This document shows positions 1-11,076 of a stretch of 64,000 bases of DNA, piece after piece. Origin of the DNA: Phytoseiulus persimilis. Its lineage: Eukaryota > Arthropoda > Arachnida > Mesostigmata > Phytoseiidae. The stretch covers positions 21,080,001 to 21,144,000 of the forward strand of contig CM075103.1 in assembly GCA_037576195.1 (NCBI GenBank), given 5' to 3'. Below the pieces are notes generated by a model that searched no databases, had not been told where the DNA came from, and saw nothing but the letters and a program-made list of their open reading frames with translations. The position numbers and the translations under genes are program-made. The stretch's first letter is position 1, and every line of letters begins with the position of its first letter.

Positions 1-70
1 CACTTGAGCGGAGTGAGAGACGTCTGAGTTTTTCCCCGACACCCTCACTGAGCTGCAGGCCGGAATCGAA

Positions 71-652
71 TTATGTAATTGAGCCTGAAATCCAACACTG
101 AAGCTCGTAGACCTGCAATCCATGTGTATTTTGACCGGTTGTTCGGGAGGGAGCCACCCGAACGAAACGAAAGTTCAGTCCCGCTAGAACGGCTTCAAGC
201 ACTCCCCTGTTCGGAGAGGAGGTTCTCGGGGTCCTGGATTTCGGGGTCTCTGTTTTCGGGGTCGTTTTTTCGGGATCATTCTTTTCGGGGTCATTTGTTT
301 CGGGACCGTGGGTACTCACCATCGCAGCACCGCGCTGTCCCCTCTCGGTGGGGGCTCTCCGTCTGGTTGCGTTGACTTCATCGGCCTCCTGCTCTTGCAC
401 AGCAAAAGCCACCGCAGCGGAAACTTTGTCAGCGAGCTCGACTAAATCTCTCAGCACCAGCTGGTCCCGAGCGACGACCTGGCTGCGGACATGATCCGGG
501 AGCTTTTGAAGGAAGTGGAACCGGAATAGGGGATTCTTCGTGGCGTTTTTCTCTGGTCTGAAGTGTCCCAGCATTCCGTCTAGGAGCCTAGACGGCGTAT
601 CGTCACTAATCGGAAGATTCACAAGCGTTGCAGGGCGCTCGTGGTAGCTCAT
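71..652 (-). pseudogene. Ty3/gypsy-type gag fragment
   Basis: This 193-codon reading frame contains a block in its first third (FRFHFLQKLPDHVRSQV, then DLVELADKVSAA) that resembles the capsid region of arthropod Ty3/gypsy Gag proteins, which typically read F-L-x-R-L-P-x-x-V followed by L-x-x-L-A-x-x-A-D. The following part is a low-complexity run rich in Thr, Pro and Lys (residues about 115-150) and no zinc knuckle or protease follows. No pol sequence is joined to it in this window. I read it as a truncated and decayed gag. The family call rests on a short motif and could be wrong. Confidence 0.5.
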
Positions 653-959
653 CGAGGAGAGTCGAGCGCTCTCGTCTTGAACGCGAAGTACTAGGTCCCG
701 GGGGGCGGAAGATCATCGAAGGAATCTGCTCGGATCTCTCAGCGCGGGCTGCCTTCTGTGGAAACTCCTCCACAGTGTCCTCGAAAGTGTCATTCATGGC
801 TGATCACGTCCGGATCACCAATTGTAGTGTACGCTGCTTACCGAATGAGGCAACATGAAGCGGCGTTCGCAGCCAGGAAGATACTAGTCGTCGATTCTAC
901 TTCGCCGTTTCTAGCCGGTTGGTTGAGTTAATACCGGAGCGGGCGGTCCGCCAAAAATC

Positions 960-1205
960 TGACCATACCTCTCCGAATCTGGAGGGGTCATTCCGGGATC
1001 GCTCCGATCATTATTTTCCAGATCTGGGTTCGATCCAACCATAGTTCTCTGGGTTTGGGAAGGTGATTGCGGGATCGATCCACGATACTTTCCTGGGTCT
1101 GGGAGGTTTCCAGGAAAGCGATTCCAAAGTCGATCTGACCATACTTCTCAGGGGCCTATGGATGTGATTCCGAAATCGGTCTGACCATACTTCTCGAAAT
1201 CTATA
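960..1205. repeat. degenerate 45-bp minisatellite, block 1
   Basis: Around five diverged repeats of a unit whose core reads GATTCCGGGA..GATCTGACCATACTT..TCTGGG. The same unit recurs near 3.05, 16.7, 17.0, 17.4 and 29.5 kb. The open frames seen here on the minus strand come from the repeat and are not genes. Confidence 0.75.
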
Positions 1206-2500
1206 GGGTTCTACGATTGTTTCCGACAGCGTTTGAGAAGTTCCATAGGAATCTACGGAACCATCAAAGAGAGTCCGATGAGGTACATGGAACCGTCTCA
1301 GGGGCTCACACGATTCTACAGACCCCTCCACAAGTGCCTTTAAAACTGTCTCTGATTGTTTGAGCAACCACCCCTGGAACCCCTGATATGGAAGATGCTG
1401 AAGTATGTGAGGAAAGATAGGAACTAACAGCCGCCCGACGCAACGCGGGAGCTATAAATCGCTGTGAAAACCAATCAAATGCGGAAGAAAGCAAACGAGA
1501 GTGCCTCCCGCGAATCAGCACTACCCGCACCTCTCTCCAGAGCTTTTAGGGAGAGTTTTACATCAAGCACGGGATCGGAATCAGAGCGATTCTAGAGTCT
1601 TGAGTGGAGGGGTACTTAACACAACTGGCGGCACACGGGGAGATTGATTGATTGGTTTATCACCCATTTTTTGCCAATATCCATCTCCCTATATGTCGAA
1701 ATCCCCATACGCGGAGGCGAGTACACTCTGCTGGTCAGCATCAGTCGTTGATCTCGCAGGTGCGTGCGATGTATTCTTTTGTTGCTCTCTCATCTTTCTA
1801 GACTCCGTTTGGTCCTCTCTACATTTCCTCTCGTTGAGTCTTCATGTGGGCCCGGTCTCCTACAGATCTCCGCCTCGTCCCGATGTTCCTCTTTGCACTC
1901 CATTGATGCGAAAAAACGTTGAAATAATCGAAAGTTGAAATATTCGAAAGATGACAAAATCACCCACATTCTCGGACTCCGCAACCGATTCGGGGATGAG
2001 AGTCCGAGTTCGAACGCTAACCGCTCCAGAATTATACGAGATGTATTGACGATGGAAGATTCTGAACGATTGATTCATCTTCCACATGAAAATACGCTTC
2101 CGGTCGACATCCTTCGGCCTGTTCCTCAGAGTTGGGATAATCGAGGTTGAAATGCGAAAGGTTGAAATCATCAAAGTTGACATAATCGAGGTTGTACTGT
2201 ATAGATGGTCTATAGTGCCTCGTTGTGTTTTGTATCGCCTGTATCTTTCTAGGCTGGATTTTCTTTCCATGCCTTCTCCCATTCGTTGTCAGTGCGTGCT
2301 TTGATTTGTTCTTCGACCTCCTTGTGGGAAGTTTTGCAGCTCCGTCCACCGTCACGCGCTCTCGAGAAAGTTGCGCGCTTTGAAGTTACGTACGACCGAA
2401 TCCATCGTGAAAAGATGGTCTTGTCGGTTACATACTCGGAGCGAGAACTCCGACGGCGAAGTCTTGATTTGGATAGAGCTTACCGAATAGGAAGAGGGTA
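1206..2500. other. no gene recognised; short AT-rich repeat cluster
   Basis: I find no recognisable coding sequence here. At about 1915-1955 and 2133-2205 there are clusters of a 13-16 bp direct repeat of the form GTTGAAAT(A)ATCGAA(A), at least eight diverged copies in all. Repeats of this kind are often subterminal binding sites of a DNA transposon, but I cannot define its ends. Confidence 0.4.
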
Positions 2501-2937
2501 CTAGGGGCTGCATTCTTTACGGATCTGTGATCCAGCCTGATGACTTTGATGAACGTTCGCTATGAACCTGCCACAACAATCGGTGGTTTCATCAATGGAA
2601 ACCCATATGGGCTTGGGCTTGTCTTGTAAGACTTGCCGGATGTTTTCGAGGCTCTCCTGGTAGATCCCAGGAACATAGCCGTCCCGAAGCGTTGTCGGAG
2701 CCGGAACATGCTCGCCAGTCCACGTTCCGACGAAGTTTTTAAGATGAGGGTTTTGCAACTTGTCCAGTGGGATATCAGCTTTGAGGAAGGCGTTGCAGAG
2801 CTCTCCCGAATACTGACTCTTCTTCGAGCTTTGAGATGACCTGGTCAGATCTTCTCTCTTACTTGACAGAGCGTCGCGCCTTTTCAGAGCCACTTTGTGC
2901 TTCGCTGTGCCGATGTGCTGTTCCGGGGTGAACAGCC
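2501..2937 (-). pseudogene. hAT transposase fragment (CGGBP1-like family)
   Basis: The minus-strand frame begins with a partial zinc-finger remnant (QHIGTAKHKVALKRRD, as in CGGBP1-like BED-type fingers). It continues through LCNAFLKADIPLDKLQNPHLKN and reaches the block WVSIDETTD..GRF.ANV. That block is the start of the RNase-H-like core, with the first catalytic Asp of this hAT group in DETTD. The rest of the transposase is absent. The apparent start codon lies inside a flanking SINE, so the ORF start is not a real one. The same family is present more completely at 26473-28000. Confidence 0.7.
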
Positions 2938-3040
2938 CCTTTCGGTATTGCTTCAGTATCACTCCCTATCGCCTCGCGAATCCCATTGCGGGCGGTGGGC
3001 TTGGGTCTCAAGATGGTTCAGATTTAATTCTGGGGGTCCG
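2938..3040 (-). repeat. SINE fragment (tail part only)
   Basis: This segment matches the 3' half of the tRNA-derived SINE found complete at 14101-14373 (CCTTTCGGTATTGCTTCAG through GCGGGCGGTGGGCTTGGGTC). The tRNA-like head is missing. It interrupts the zinc-finger end of the neighbouring hAT remnant. Confidence 0.8.
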
Positions 3041-3190
3041 TGAAGGTTATTCCGGGATCGATCTGACCGTACTTTTCAGGGTCCTTGTAGTTGACGCCGA
3101 GGTCGATCTGACCATACTTTTCGAAGTCCATGGAGGTGATTCCGAGGTCGACTTGACCGTATTCCTGGCGGTCAGTGGGGATGATTTTTT
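3041..3190. repeat. degenerate 45-bp minisatellite, block 2
   Basis: About three diverged units (GGTGATTCCGAGGTCGA..TGACCATACTT) directly abut the SINE fragment. Confidence 0.65.
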
Positions 3191-3743
3191 GAGTTCACTG
3201 AAGTTGTTCCAGAGTATCGTTGTCCCAAATCCCTTGAAACCCTCCAAACGACGAACTCCTCAGATGACGAAATTGCAGGATCAGGCCTGCATGCTATGGC
3301 TCGGGGTCAACACAAAGAGGAAACCATCCACCATTGCAATGATTCGTTGTGCCTTCAACTCAGAGTAGTTTCGATGACTTTCCGATAGGTCCACGAGCCT
3401 TGAGTGCAGAGTCCACCGCGAGATAGGGACGGAGGGCTCCGCAACTCAAGTGTGTTAAGTTGGAGAAACCGAGGAGCTGTGAAAATTTGATCAACAGTAG
3501 GCTCACAAAATATGGAGCCTTCGGAAGTAGCACATGCCGCCTAAACTAACTAAACGATGAGGCTCTCCCACAACGATATCAGTACTTTTGTAGAAGATGC
3601 CACACAAATATATCTCGGCTTTATTCGACGCTCGCTCGATCAAAAATTGAATTTACTGATAAAAGTGCGACACAAAAATAAAAACAACGGGTATGCACTC
3701 CAATCAACGCTCCGTTTGGAACAATGCGGGTATGGCCGGCTCG
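3191..3743. other. no gene recognised
   Basis: No coding sequence seen. A minus-strand AATAAA near 3622-3635 lies about 110 bp beyond the stop codon of the pogo-like transposase and could be its polyadenylation signal. Confidence 0.3.
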
Positions 3744-5040
3744 TCATGGCGACTCTCCGTCTGAATCGCCTACTTGGATGCCTGTCCCGTCAGATTCCTC
3801 AGACAAATCGGAATCATCGAGGTCCTTGGTCTCCTCTCGGCTTTCAGAGCATGCGTTGTCTGCGCTCGCATTCTCCCCGTCTCCAACACAACTATGATAA
3901 TCTGACGAGGAGTCGGAATCCAGCCTGAGGGCCTTCCAGAAACTGTTGACTTCAGTTTCGACTGATATCGCCTCGAAAGCGTCTTTGACGAGCCTCGCGA
4001 TCATGGCGTAGCTCATGCGTTTACGACGACCTGTTTTCGTGTATGAAGCCGACTCCTCGCTCGACATCCAAGTCTCCCACAGCATTCGCAAGTTGTCTTT
4101 GAAAACTTTGTTGACGCCCACATCGAACGGCTGGCAGTACTTCGTGAGTCCCCCTGGAACCATTCCTACCTTGAAATGCAATCGTAGCTCTTGTTTCACT
4201 CGATCTGTGCGGTGACACGGGGCCGAGTCCATTATGATAAGGGACTTGGTTGGGTCGACCTCGTGGAAGAGCCTTTCCTGCCAAATTTCACGCAGCCCCT
4301 CAACCATGAGCGTTTCGTTCATCCAACCCTTTTCATTGACTTTAATTACAACACCCGAAGGGAACTCCTCTTTCGACAGACGTTTCTCCTTGAAGATCAA
4401 CATCGGCAATAACTTTTCTCCAGCTGCGGTGACGCCCAAACAACCGTCAGGTTGCTCTTCTCATGACATGTCGAGTCAATTTTCACTTCGTCGCTGCCCT
4501 CAACCGCCACGGTTCTGTCGAAGACGATATCAAACGGTACTGGAATTTCGTCCATGTTTCCTACGTCGTATGGAACGATGTCTTCTGTCTCTCCCTCGAC
4601 GAATTCCGGAAATCGTCCACCTCCTTTCTGAAGTCGGTCGGGAGAGGCTGCCCGACGCTTGTCCGTTTCCGAACGCAAAACCCATTTCGGCTCATGAACT
4701 TGTCGGCCCATTGAGAGGTCGCCTTGAAATCGTGGTTTCCATTGGGGGGGCGTTGGGCATCATCGACGCTGTTTCCCTTATATCTATAACCCGAACGGCT
4801 CTATTTCGAGATCGTTTCTCCAGAACCCAATCTTTTACCCTAGACTCAATCTCAGCATTCTTTACCAAGCCTTCTCAAATGATCGGCGATTTTTCTGGGT
4901 TCCTGCGAGAGCTTCCTCCTTTTCCATCCAGTCGTAGATCATACTTTTTGAGATTTTAAATTTGAGAGTTGTAGCCGACGAACCATGCAATCTGTGGTAG
5001 GCGATTGCTTCGAGTTTTTTCTGTGCTGTGTTTCATATTC
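3744..5040 (-). pseudogene. pogo/Tigger-like transposase, frameshifted
   Basis: The gene reads from about 5040 down to a stop at 3744. The N-terminal part (about 5030-4900) resembles a helix-turn-helix DNA-binding domain ending SKSMIYDWMEKEEALAG. Next comes the DDE_1 core. The first catalytic Asp sits in NMDEIPVPFD (near 4545) and the second in LIIMDSAPCHRTD (near 4225). These are followed by the PGGLTKYCQPFDVGVNKVFKD block typical of this superfamily, with the third acidic residue expected in or near it. The C-terminal tail is acidic and Ser-rich, as in Tigger proteins. The reading frame changes near 4440 and again upstream of about 4710, so it is not functional as it stands. The 231-codon frame 4439-3744 is the best preserved part. 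Confidence 0.8.
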
Positions 5041-6317
5041 TCATCGTGTCTGCAATGGTCGACATTGGAATGGTTCTTCAAGGAGGATAGAGATGTTCAC
5101 CGCGACTATTTTTTCAAAAAAGGATAAATCCATGACGAGGCAGGAGAAGTCATCCATATGATGCTATCGACTTCGCTGTAGGAAAGTACGGGGGAAATTC
5201 GCGCCGGTCCATTGTTGGGATTCCTTGGAGCAGACACGTCGCTAAGCGTGTCCGCGAACAGTGCATTGATTCATTTTTTGACAGTGCTTCGAGGAGATGT
5301 TTCTAAGCTTGAACAGGCCATGTACGAGGAAGGAGTGGATGTTCTTGAAAAAATTGGATCAAATAGTGCGAGATCTGTAGCTCTCTGTCTGCGGCGATTT
5401 GTTGTGCGGAGCGAGATTCGTACGCACGCCGTGATCGCAAGTTTCATGAAGGGAATACGAGAGAAGTGGGCGTCGGCGCACGTCGGGCAAGCGACGTTCG
5501 CGGAGAGAGACGCTACCTCTGACTCGAGCGGAACGCTCGGTCGTTCGCGAGACCCGGCGGCAGCTCGGGAGCTGAAGGACGACGTCAAATTGAGTGTCAT
5601 GCTTTCTTGTTGGACCATTTGGAGGCAGAAACTAATCGCTGTCTTTTCCTCTCACCGATTGAGGTCGGGCATTGCAGAATTAGCGTTAGAGACCGCACAA
5701 CTGACACTCTAGCTCAGGAACCACATCTGTCGGCTGCCAGGGCTGATAGCATCTGCGCACAGATGTTTGCTCTTGCAAATCTGATGATTTCATGTGTGAT
5801 GTGGCTCTACATCGATCGGTTCGCAGCTCAGTCACGGCTTCGCCGGTCCAATTTGAGGTCATATTGCGCGGAGTCGGGCTTAATTAGCGTGGATCTATCC
5901 GAAATCGGGAGAATGTTTTATTCTGGCATCTGAGGCATAACCCAATAGAAACAGGCTTCATATAAGGCACAGAAAAGTGCCCTACGGGCTCGAGGGGGGG
6001 GGGGGGGGGGGGGGGGGCACGAATTCGGATTCGCATGTTCATCTCTTGAGGGGGCGCAGAGCCGAGAATAGACGGGTTCGGAATTCTGTCAATTCCGACG
6101 AAGCCACTGACTGAGTGACAGGGATGCGCGAGCATTCCGTCGCTGATGTCTGAAACGTAATCTGCCCCCCTCGGAAACGAGGTCGGGTGAGAATAGCTCT
6201 TGTTCGCGAATGTAATTGAGAGATAGATGAATGGGGTTGAGATCATAGTGAATCTGAGATTCTCGTGATATTTATCCGCCCACTCAGAAATCGTGATGTC
6301 AGTATATCCATTCGGAA
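5041..6317. other. no gene recognised; 24-G homopolymer
   Basis: A 166-codon plus-strand frame at 5212-5712 has no family I recognise and no supporting signals, so I do not call it a gene. A run of 24 consecutive G residues lies at 5994-6017. The part next to 6317 is probably 3' UTR of the DTD gene. Confidence 0.4.
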
Positions 6318-6979
6318 TCATCGGCTCTTAGAATCTAGCATCAGTGTTACAGCTCCGTCGTTGTCGAAGTGCACCTCCATAAAGTCGTCATGCAGGCTTT
6401 GCTTGATTTTCTCGTTTCCATAGGAGTCATTGAGAGCGGTGACAAGTAATCTGAAGCAAGCTTCGGATCCCTCATCGGACATGGCTTCTGGATACTCTAG
6501 TCCGTTCGCTGGAAACATCGATCGGAAACCTGTTAGATATCTGTTCCATCGCGGGAAAGAACGCTTCTGAATACAGAGCAATTGTTGCTGGATCTCACCT
6601 CTCACGACCGCGAACAGGACGGGATGACTGACGCAGAGGATTTCGAGTCCCTGCTCGACAACCGTGCTCTCCTCTACTCCTTCAACGCCAGAGAATACTC
6701 TACTGTCCAAGATCTTTTCTAGGATGTAAGCTAGATCTTCATTCGTGTCGTCTTTGTGGAAAGCTGAAAATATCCCGGAGATTGACGGAATGGCCACGAA
6801 GAACTGCGTGAGAGAATACCTATCGGCGGCTTCAATCTATAATCTGCCTTACATTCCAGCGGGTACTGTTGAAAGAGTAACTCACCCACAAGAACGCAGA
6901 GCCCCCTGGCGATCGAGGCCACGGGGTCGCCTCTGATCGTGACTGCCGCCTCTGAGACTCTCTTGATCACAGCACGCAT
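6318..6979 (-). CDS. DTD1: D-aminoacyl-tRNA deacylase family protein (three exons, altered active-site motifs)
   Basis: Exons are 6979-6886, 6763-6599 and 6508-6318. The introns (122 and 90 bp) both have GTGAG donors and TTTTCAG or TTTCCAG acceptors. The exons sum to 450 nt, giving 149 residues, the usual DTD length. The ATG start opens MRAVIKRVSEAAVTI, and GLCVLV follows at 26-31, as in DTD. The family hydrolyses D-amino acids from mischarged tRNA in the cytosol. The whole protein aligns without gaps to my recollection of animal DTD1 up to its end. Two signature motifs differ: the SQFTL motif carrying the catalytic Thr80 reads SHPVL (residues 77-81), and the cross-subunit Gly-cisPro motif NDGPVT reads NDGAVT (136-141). 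The Gly expected at 32 is Ala. The gene is intact with clean splicing, so it may be an expressed but divergent or inactive paralogue. Confidence 0.85.
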
Positions 6980-7329
6980 GATGCCACAAGGTTGAACAGT
7001 GCGGATTACCGAAGCTCAAGAACCGTTGTCGAAGTTGACTCGAGGAGCCTGATCTACGTTATGTAGTTTCTCTCCGCATATACCGAGTTTTTGAACCCTC
7101 AAGCATCAGACTGGAGAGGGTCGTTGACCGCAAATCGCCCCTAGCTCGGGACGTGAATCACATCGGAATCGCGGACCCTTTCTGCGGCGATCGCAGAATG
7201 CTTTTCCTGAAAGAATCCCCTCTGCATTCTCTGGCACCCACCGTGGGATTCACGAAAGCCACAACGGCTTGAAAGGGGATGGATCAGCGAAGGCTGAACT
7301 CGTCTGACCGATCAGCAGCCGGAACCGCG
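6980..7329. other. upstream region of the DTD gene
   Basis: No gene is seen. The segment next to 6980 should hold the promoter and 5' UTR of the minus-strand DTD gene, but I cannot point to a TATA box or initiator with confidence. Confidence 0.3.
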
Positions 7330-8505
7330 CTGCCCTAGACGACACCACCACCAGCGAATTCCGATACGAACGAATACCCGACGGATTGGAAACAACAAAC
7401 AGTCTTCGCAGGCTGGCGACGCACAATGAGTTCCATATGGTACAAGCAGCGGATGAGTTCATCAAAGAAAGGCTGGAGGAACTGAGGTACACCGAGGCGG
7501 AACGAACGAGAAGGGGAGGAAATTTGATCCAGGGGTTCTGTGAACGACAAGGAGTACTATTCAAAGGAAAGGACGGAAAAGGATTATTCGTGGTACCAAA
7601 TGCGATGAGGGAGTATGTTTTGGTGATCGCACACGACAAAGCGGGCATTCCGGAATGGATAGAACAATGAAGCTAATGAGGACTACGTATTAGTCCCCGA
7701 AAATGAGAGAATATACAAAGTTTCACCTGCAAGCATGCATGGAGTGCATACTCAACAGAGACTTATCCGGCAAGAAGGACTGTAAGGGGATGTGTAACGT
7801 GATTCGACCAGAGAGAAGACCGTTTCAGAAGGTGTTCATCGATCACTTGGAACCACTACCGCGATCACACGGAAAGGAGCATGTCATAGTACTGGTGGAC
7901 GGACTGAAGAAATTCGTCATACTCGAAGCAGTCGCGACAACTTCAGCGGATGGAGCAATCAAGTTCTTGACATAAGCGTTCATGACGCATGGAAAGCCCG
8001 AGAAAATCGTATCCGACAGAGGGACTGCATACACCTCAAAGAAAACGGAGGAGTTCTTGCTGAAAGAAGGCGTCGGACACATTCTGATTTCATGTCAGGA
8101 ACCATCATCGAACGGACGAGTCGAAAGAATTAGTAAGAGGTAGCCAGATTGTTGAGATCACTGTGTGTAACGGTGGATCACCGGCATTGGGCACAATCCT
8201 TACCGACTATACAATGAGAACGAGGACGAAATAGAAACCTGCGAAGGAACAGACTACGACGGGGAGGAGTTCGAAGATGCAGGAATCGGGGCTGTGGAGA
8301 AACCAGAAGAAGTCGTCGAATCCACAAGAATCAAAGAACCGGCGGAGATCGAGCAGTCGGAAGAAGAGAGGGCAGGGACAGCGGAGCAGCCTATCGAGAT
8401 AGAAACGTCGGAATCATCAGAGGAAGTGCAGATCAATATAGACCCAAGAATAGTGGGAAATCAAACACAAACGAGGGCTCAAAGGGACTTGAACACGGCA
8501 TGATC
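7330..8505 (+). pseudogene. Ty3/gypsy integrase and pol C-terminus, frameshifted
   Basis: Two plus-strand frames (7386-7670 and 7703-7975), plus reading through the gaps, give an integrase. The zinc-binding region has VIAHDKAG.. and, after a frameshift, YTKFHLQACMEC. The catalytic core has its first Asp in VFIDHLEPLPRSHG, its second in EKIVSDRGTAYTSKK (near 8010) and its Glu in SSNGRVERI (near 8115). An acidic C-terminal tail continues to a stop at about 8503. Stops and frameshifts occur near 7670, 7975 and 8140. No reverse transcriptase precedes it, so it is a 5'-truncated element. Confidence 0.75.
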
Positions 8506-8738
8506 AGAACCGGAACGTAGAGATAAGACGAAATAATGGATAGAAGAGCACGACCACGTAGACAGTCGAAATTCACGGGAAGGTACTCGAGAAGACTCCC
8601 GAGAAGTTGAGGACAACTTCAGGTAGCGTGGCTCGAGACAGCCATGGAACCGGAGAGTGATATGAAGAATCAACAAAACAAGTGCACGTGTGAGATTTGA
8701 ACTAGAGGGAAAGCACAAAGTGTGAAGGAGAGGGGAGA

Positions 8739-8750
8739 GTATATAGAGCG
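8739..8750 (+). promoter_or_regulatory. TATA-like box
   Basis: The sequence GTATATAGAGCG lies about 55 bp upstream of an ATG at 8803, at the end of a purine-rich stretch. It could be the promoter of an LTR or of the following gag-like ORF. Position and motif are the only evidence. Confidence 0.3.
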
Positions 8751-8802
8751 AACGCGCACAGGCATCGGATCTTTTCTGCCAAACTTTCGGGGACACCAAA
8801 CA

Positions 8803-9190
8803 CCATGGACGCCAACAACAAGGGAGCGATCGAGGTCATGGGACCCCTCTCAAGTTCGACAAAGAGGGCCAAGGGCCGAAGGGTGAACAACCCAGAAGTC
8901 GGACTGTTAACCTCGATAGCGAAATAAGGCTAGCGTTCGAAGTGAACACATCAAGAACGGTGAACGCTGATCAGGTGGAGAAGCCGAAGCGGAGATGCAT
9001 GAGGCGCGATGACGATCGACACGTGGAAATAGCCCTATACTGTAAAGCCAGGTGGGTGACGTGTGACCTGTGCTAGGAAGTGGGACACTTCAGTCGATGT
9101 TGTCCGAAACATGAGGAGATAATCTGCCACAGATGCAAGAGCATAGGGCACGTGGCCCGAGGCTGCAAGGAGGTGATTATGAGGAGGCAA
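8803..9190 (+). pseudogene. gag-like ORF with two CCHC zinc knuckles, broken
   Basis: The frame starts MDANNKGAIEVMGPL and is broken by stops near 8925. From about 9045 another frame reads VTCDLC, a stop, then EVGHFSRCC, followed by ICHRCKSIGHVARGC. These are two CCHC zinc knuckles of the retroelement nucleocapsid type. Such domains bind RNA in Gag or in LINE ORF1 proteins. It lies downstream of a gypsy pol end and a TATA-like box, so it may be the gag of a second copy. The element ends without a recognisable border before LINE-A. Confidence 0.5.
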
Positions 9191-9789
9191 CCGACGGAGG
9201 GTACATCGCAAGGAGGGCTGGAGAGGAAGTGGCCAGGTACGCCAGGAACTCAGGCTTCGATCGTGTGGCTCCGACCCGCTCAATCTGCCCGGACCACCCC
9301 TCCACCATTCGCAAGCATGTAATTCATTTATCAAATGTTCATGCGTATAGAGGGCAAGTTGTGAGAATAACTGTATAGATTGTAAGGAGGGCTAGCGGGA
9401 ATAATTAATTTACTGTGTGTACAGAGGTCGCTGAGGGAATCAGCATGACAGTGAACGGAGGGCCAGTGGTTTGAAAAAGAAAGAGACTATAGACGGTCCA
9501 ACGCCGAGGCTGTGTTCATTTAGGTATGTGCCCGTGTAGGTAGATCGAATATCAGAAGAGAAGGGTGCCGAATAGAAGTGCTGGCCAGGAGTCCAGTAGG
9601 GTAGCGGTGGTCGAGTGATAGATGATGAATGATGTGTGTGTGAATGAATGAATGATACCACGACGAGAGTAAAGAGGTGATAGAGTTACCCCATAATACC
9701 CACAAGTATTAACAGTGAATACCGGTGTCGTCATTCCGTGAGCAATAGATCTCACAGAAGGTACCACAGCGGGAAGTCGCAACTAAAAT
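9191..9789. other. no gene recognised
   Basis: No coding sequence seen. There is a short ATGAATG/TGTG-rich stretch at about 9620-9660. Confidence 0.4.
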
Positions 9790-10536
9790 CGAGTGCGATG
9801 AAAAAAACAATTTTTTTGGAGTTTTCTACGGTTGAACAGTATCTTTTACCGGTGGTGTGTGTCTCAATGATTCGGCCCGAAAAAATCCACAACACAACGG
9901 TATGGAGGTCCTTGCGGCCGAAGCCGGGCAGTGCTGCGCTCTCGGAAGCCCCGAATCGAAATTACTCAATCTCGATTCCCGCTACACATTGGCTTTTCAC
10001 AGTGCAAACGAGAATTCGTTAGACGCCGCTCAACTGGCGAGTAAGGTAGACGAAGCACTGTCCACAGCCGAAGAGCTCAAGTTGAGGGTCCAAGCCCTCC
10101 AAGAACAAGTCAAAGCCTAACAGATGGAGCTGGAGGCCAGTGAAAATACACTTGCTGAGGTTTCTGTTGATGCAGCAGCCCAAGGGATGACAACAGCAAT
10201 CAAGGAATTTATGCTCGAACATTCCCTCAGTTAACGGCAGGCTCGTCACTCACTTGCGTGTGTATGCATACAGGTTGGGAAACCCTGCCGGAAGCTGAGA
10301 TACGCTCCCGACACGGAATTCGACCTCTATTGAGATCTTGCAGGAGATGGCGCATTTGGCGAGTTCAGACTCAGGCAAAATTTGGTTTGGCCCCACTCAT
10401 TCCATGTGATGGTTCACGTCGGAGCCCAGGACGTAGCCAACTGTATGGTTGGCAGCATACCTGTCAGCCACGACGATATCGCTGACTCCATCATCCGCCG
10501 TCTAGCGGAGTTGAACACGCCAGAATACTCTCGGTA

Positions 10537-11076
10537 ATGTGGTGCACGATGACAGAGACACCTGATGCTCATCTCATCAGGCAAATCAACGAAAAAATCA
10601 CCTGGTCTGATTCTGTCAGCGGAAGGAGATTGGTTGAGATTCTCGATCTCCGAATCATCTCGGCCAATCCCACATGCATCAAACGAAACGGATTGCCCTC
10701 TTCCTTCACAGATGCAGGCCTCAAAATCCTGAAGGACTGGCTCAAAGCGTCAGTCAAGCAGGAGCTTGGGATCACTCCAGGAACGCTTCCTATGCTCGAT
10801 GACCCAAGAGCTCAGTTCCTTGAGGAGAAGAGGAAACGATTCGAGGCCGATGCGGCAAACCACAGGACCCTTCTTAAGAAAAAGCAACTTCTAGAGAAGA
10901 TCGTCGAAGAGGCCCAAACTAAAACGGCGTCCGCAGCCATCGCGGCTGCGGTGACGAGAAATGATGCGCCTAAAACAGTTCGAACTCCGCAGGAAAAGCA
11001 TAGGGACGGACCGATCTGCACCCAAAGCACCGGGGCACAGACGACAGCATCGAGAAAAGATCATCATAGGTGGTGA
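10537..11076 (+). pseudogene. putative LINE-A ORF1 C-terminal part
   Basis: This is a 179-codon frame of unrecognised family. It has a charged helical stretch around residues 95-135 (EEKRKRFEADAANHR, then LLKKKQLLEKIVEEAQ) likely to form a coiled coil. Upstream, at about 10020-10130, another frame also looks coiled-coil-like (ELKLRVQALQEQVKA). Its place directly before the endonuclease suggests ORF1 or the ORF1/ORF2 junction, which is inference from position. Confidence 0.35.

Noticed and set aside
5212..5712. 166-codon plus-strand ORF as a host gene
   Set aside because: No recognisable domain, no splice or polyadenylation support, and Arg/Ser-rich composition as expected from chance frames at this GC content.
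5994..6017. Run of 24 G as a functional quadruplex
   Set aside because: A pure homopolymer of this length can be a sequencing or cloning feature; several other G-runs occur in the window and nothing ties this one to a function.
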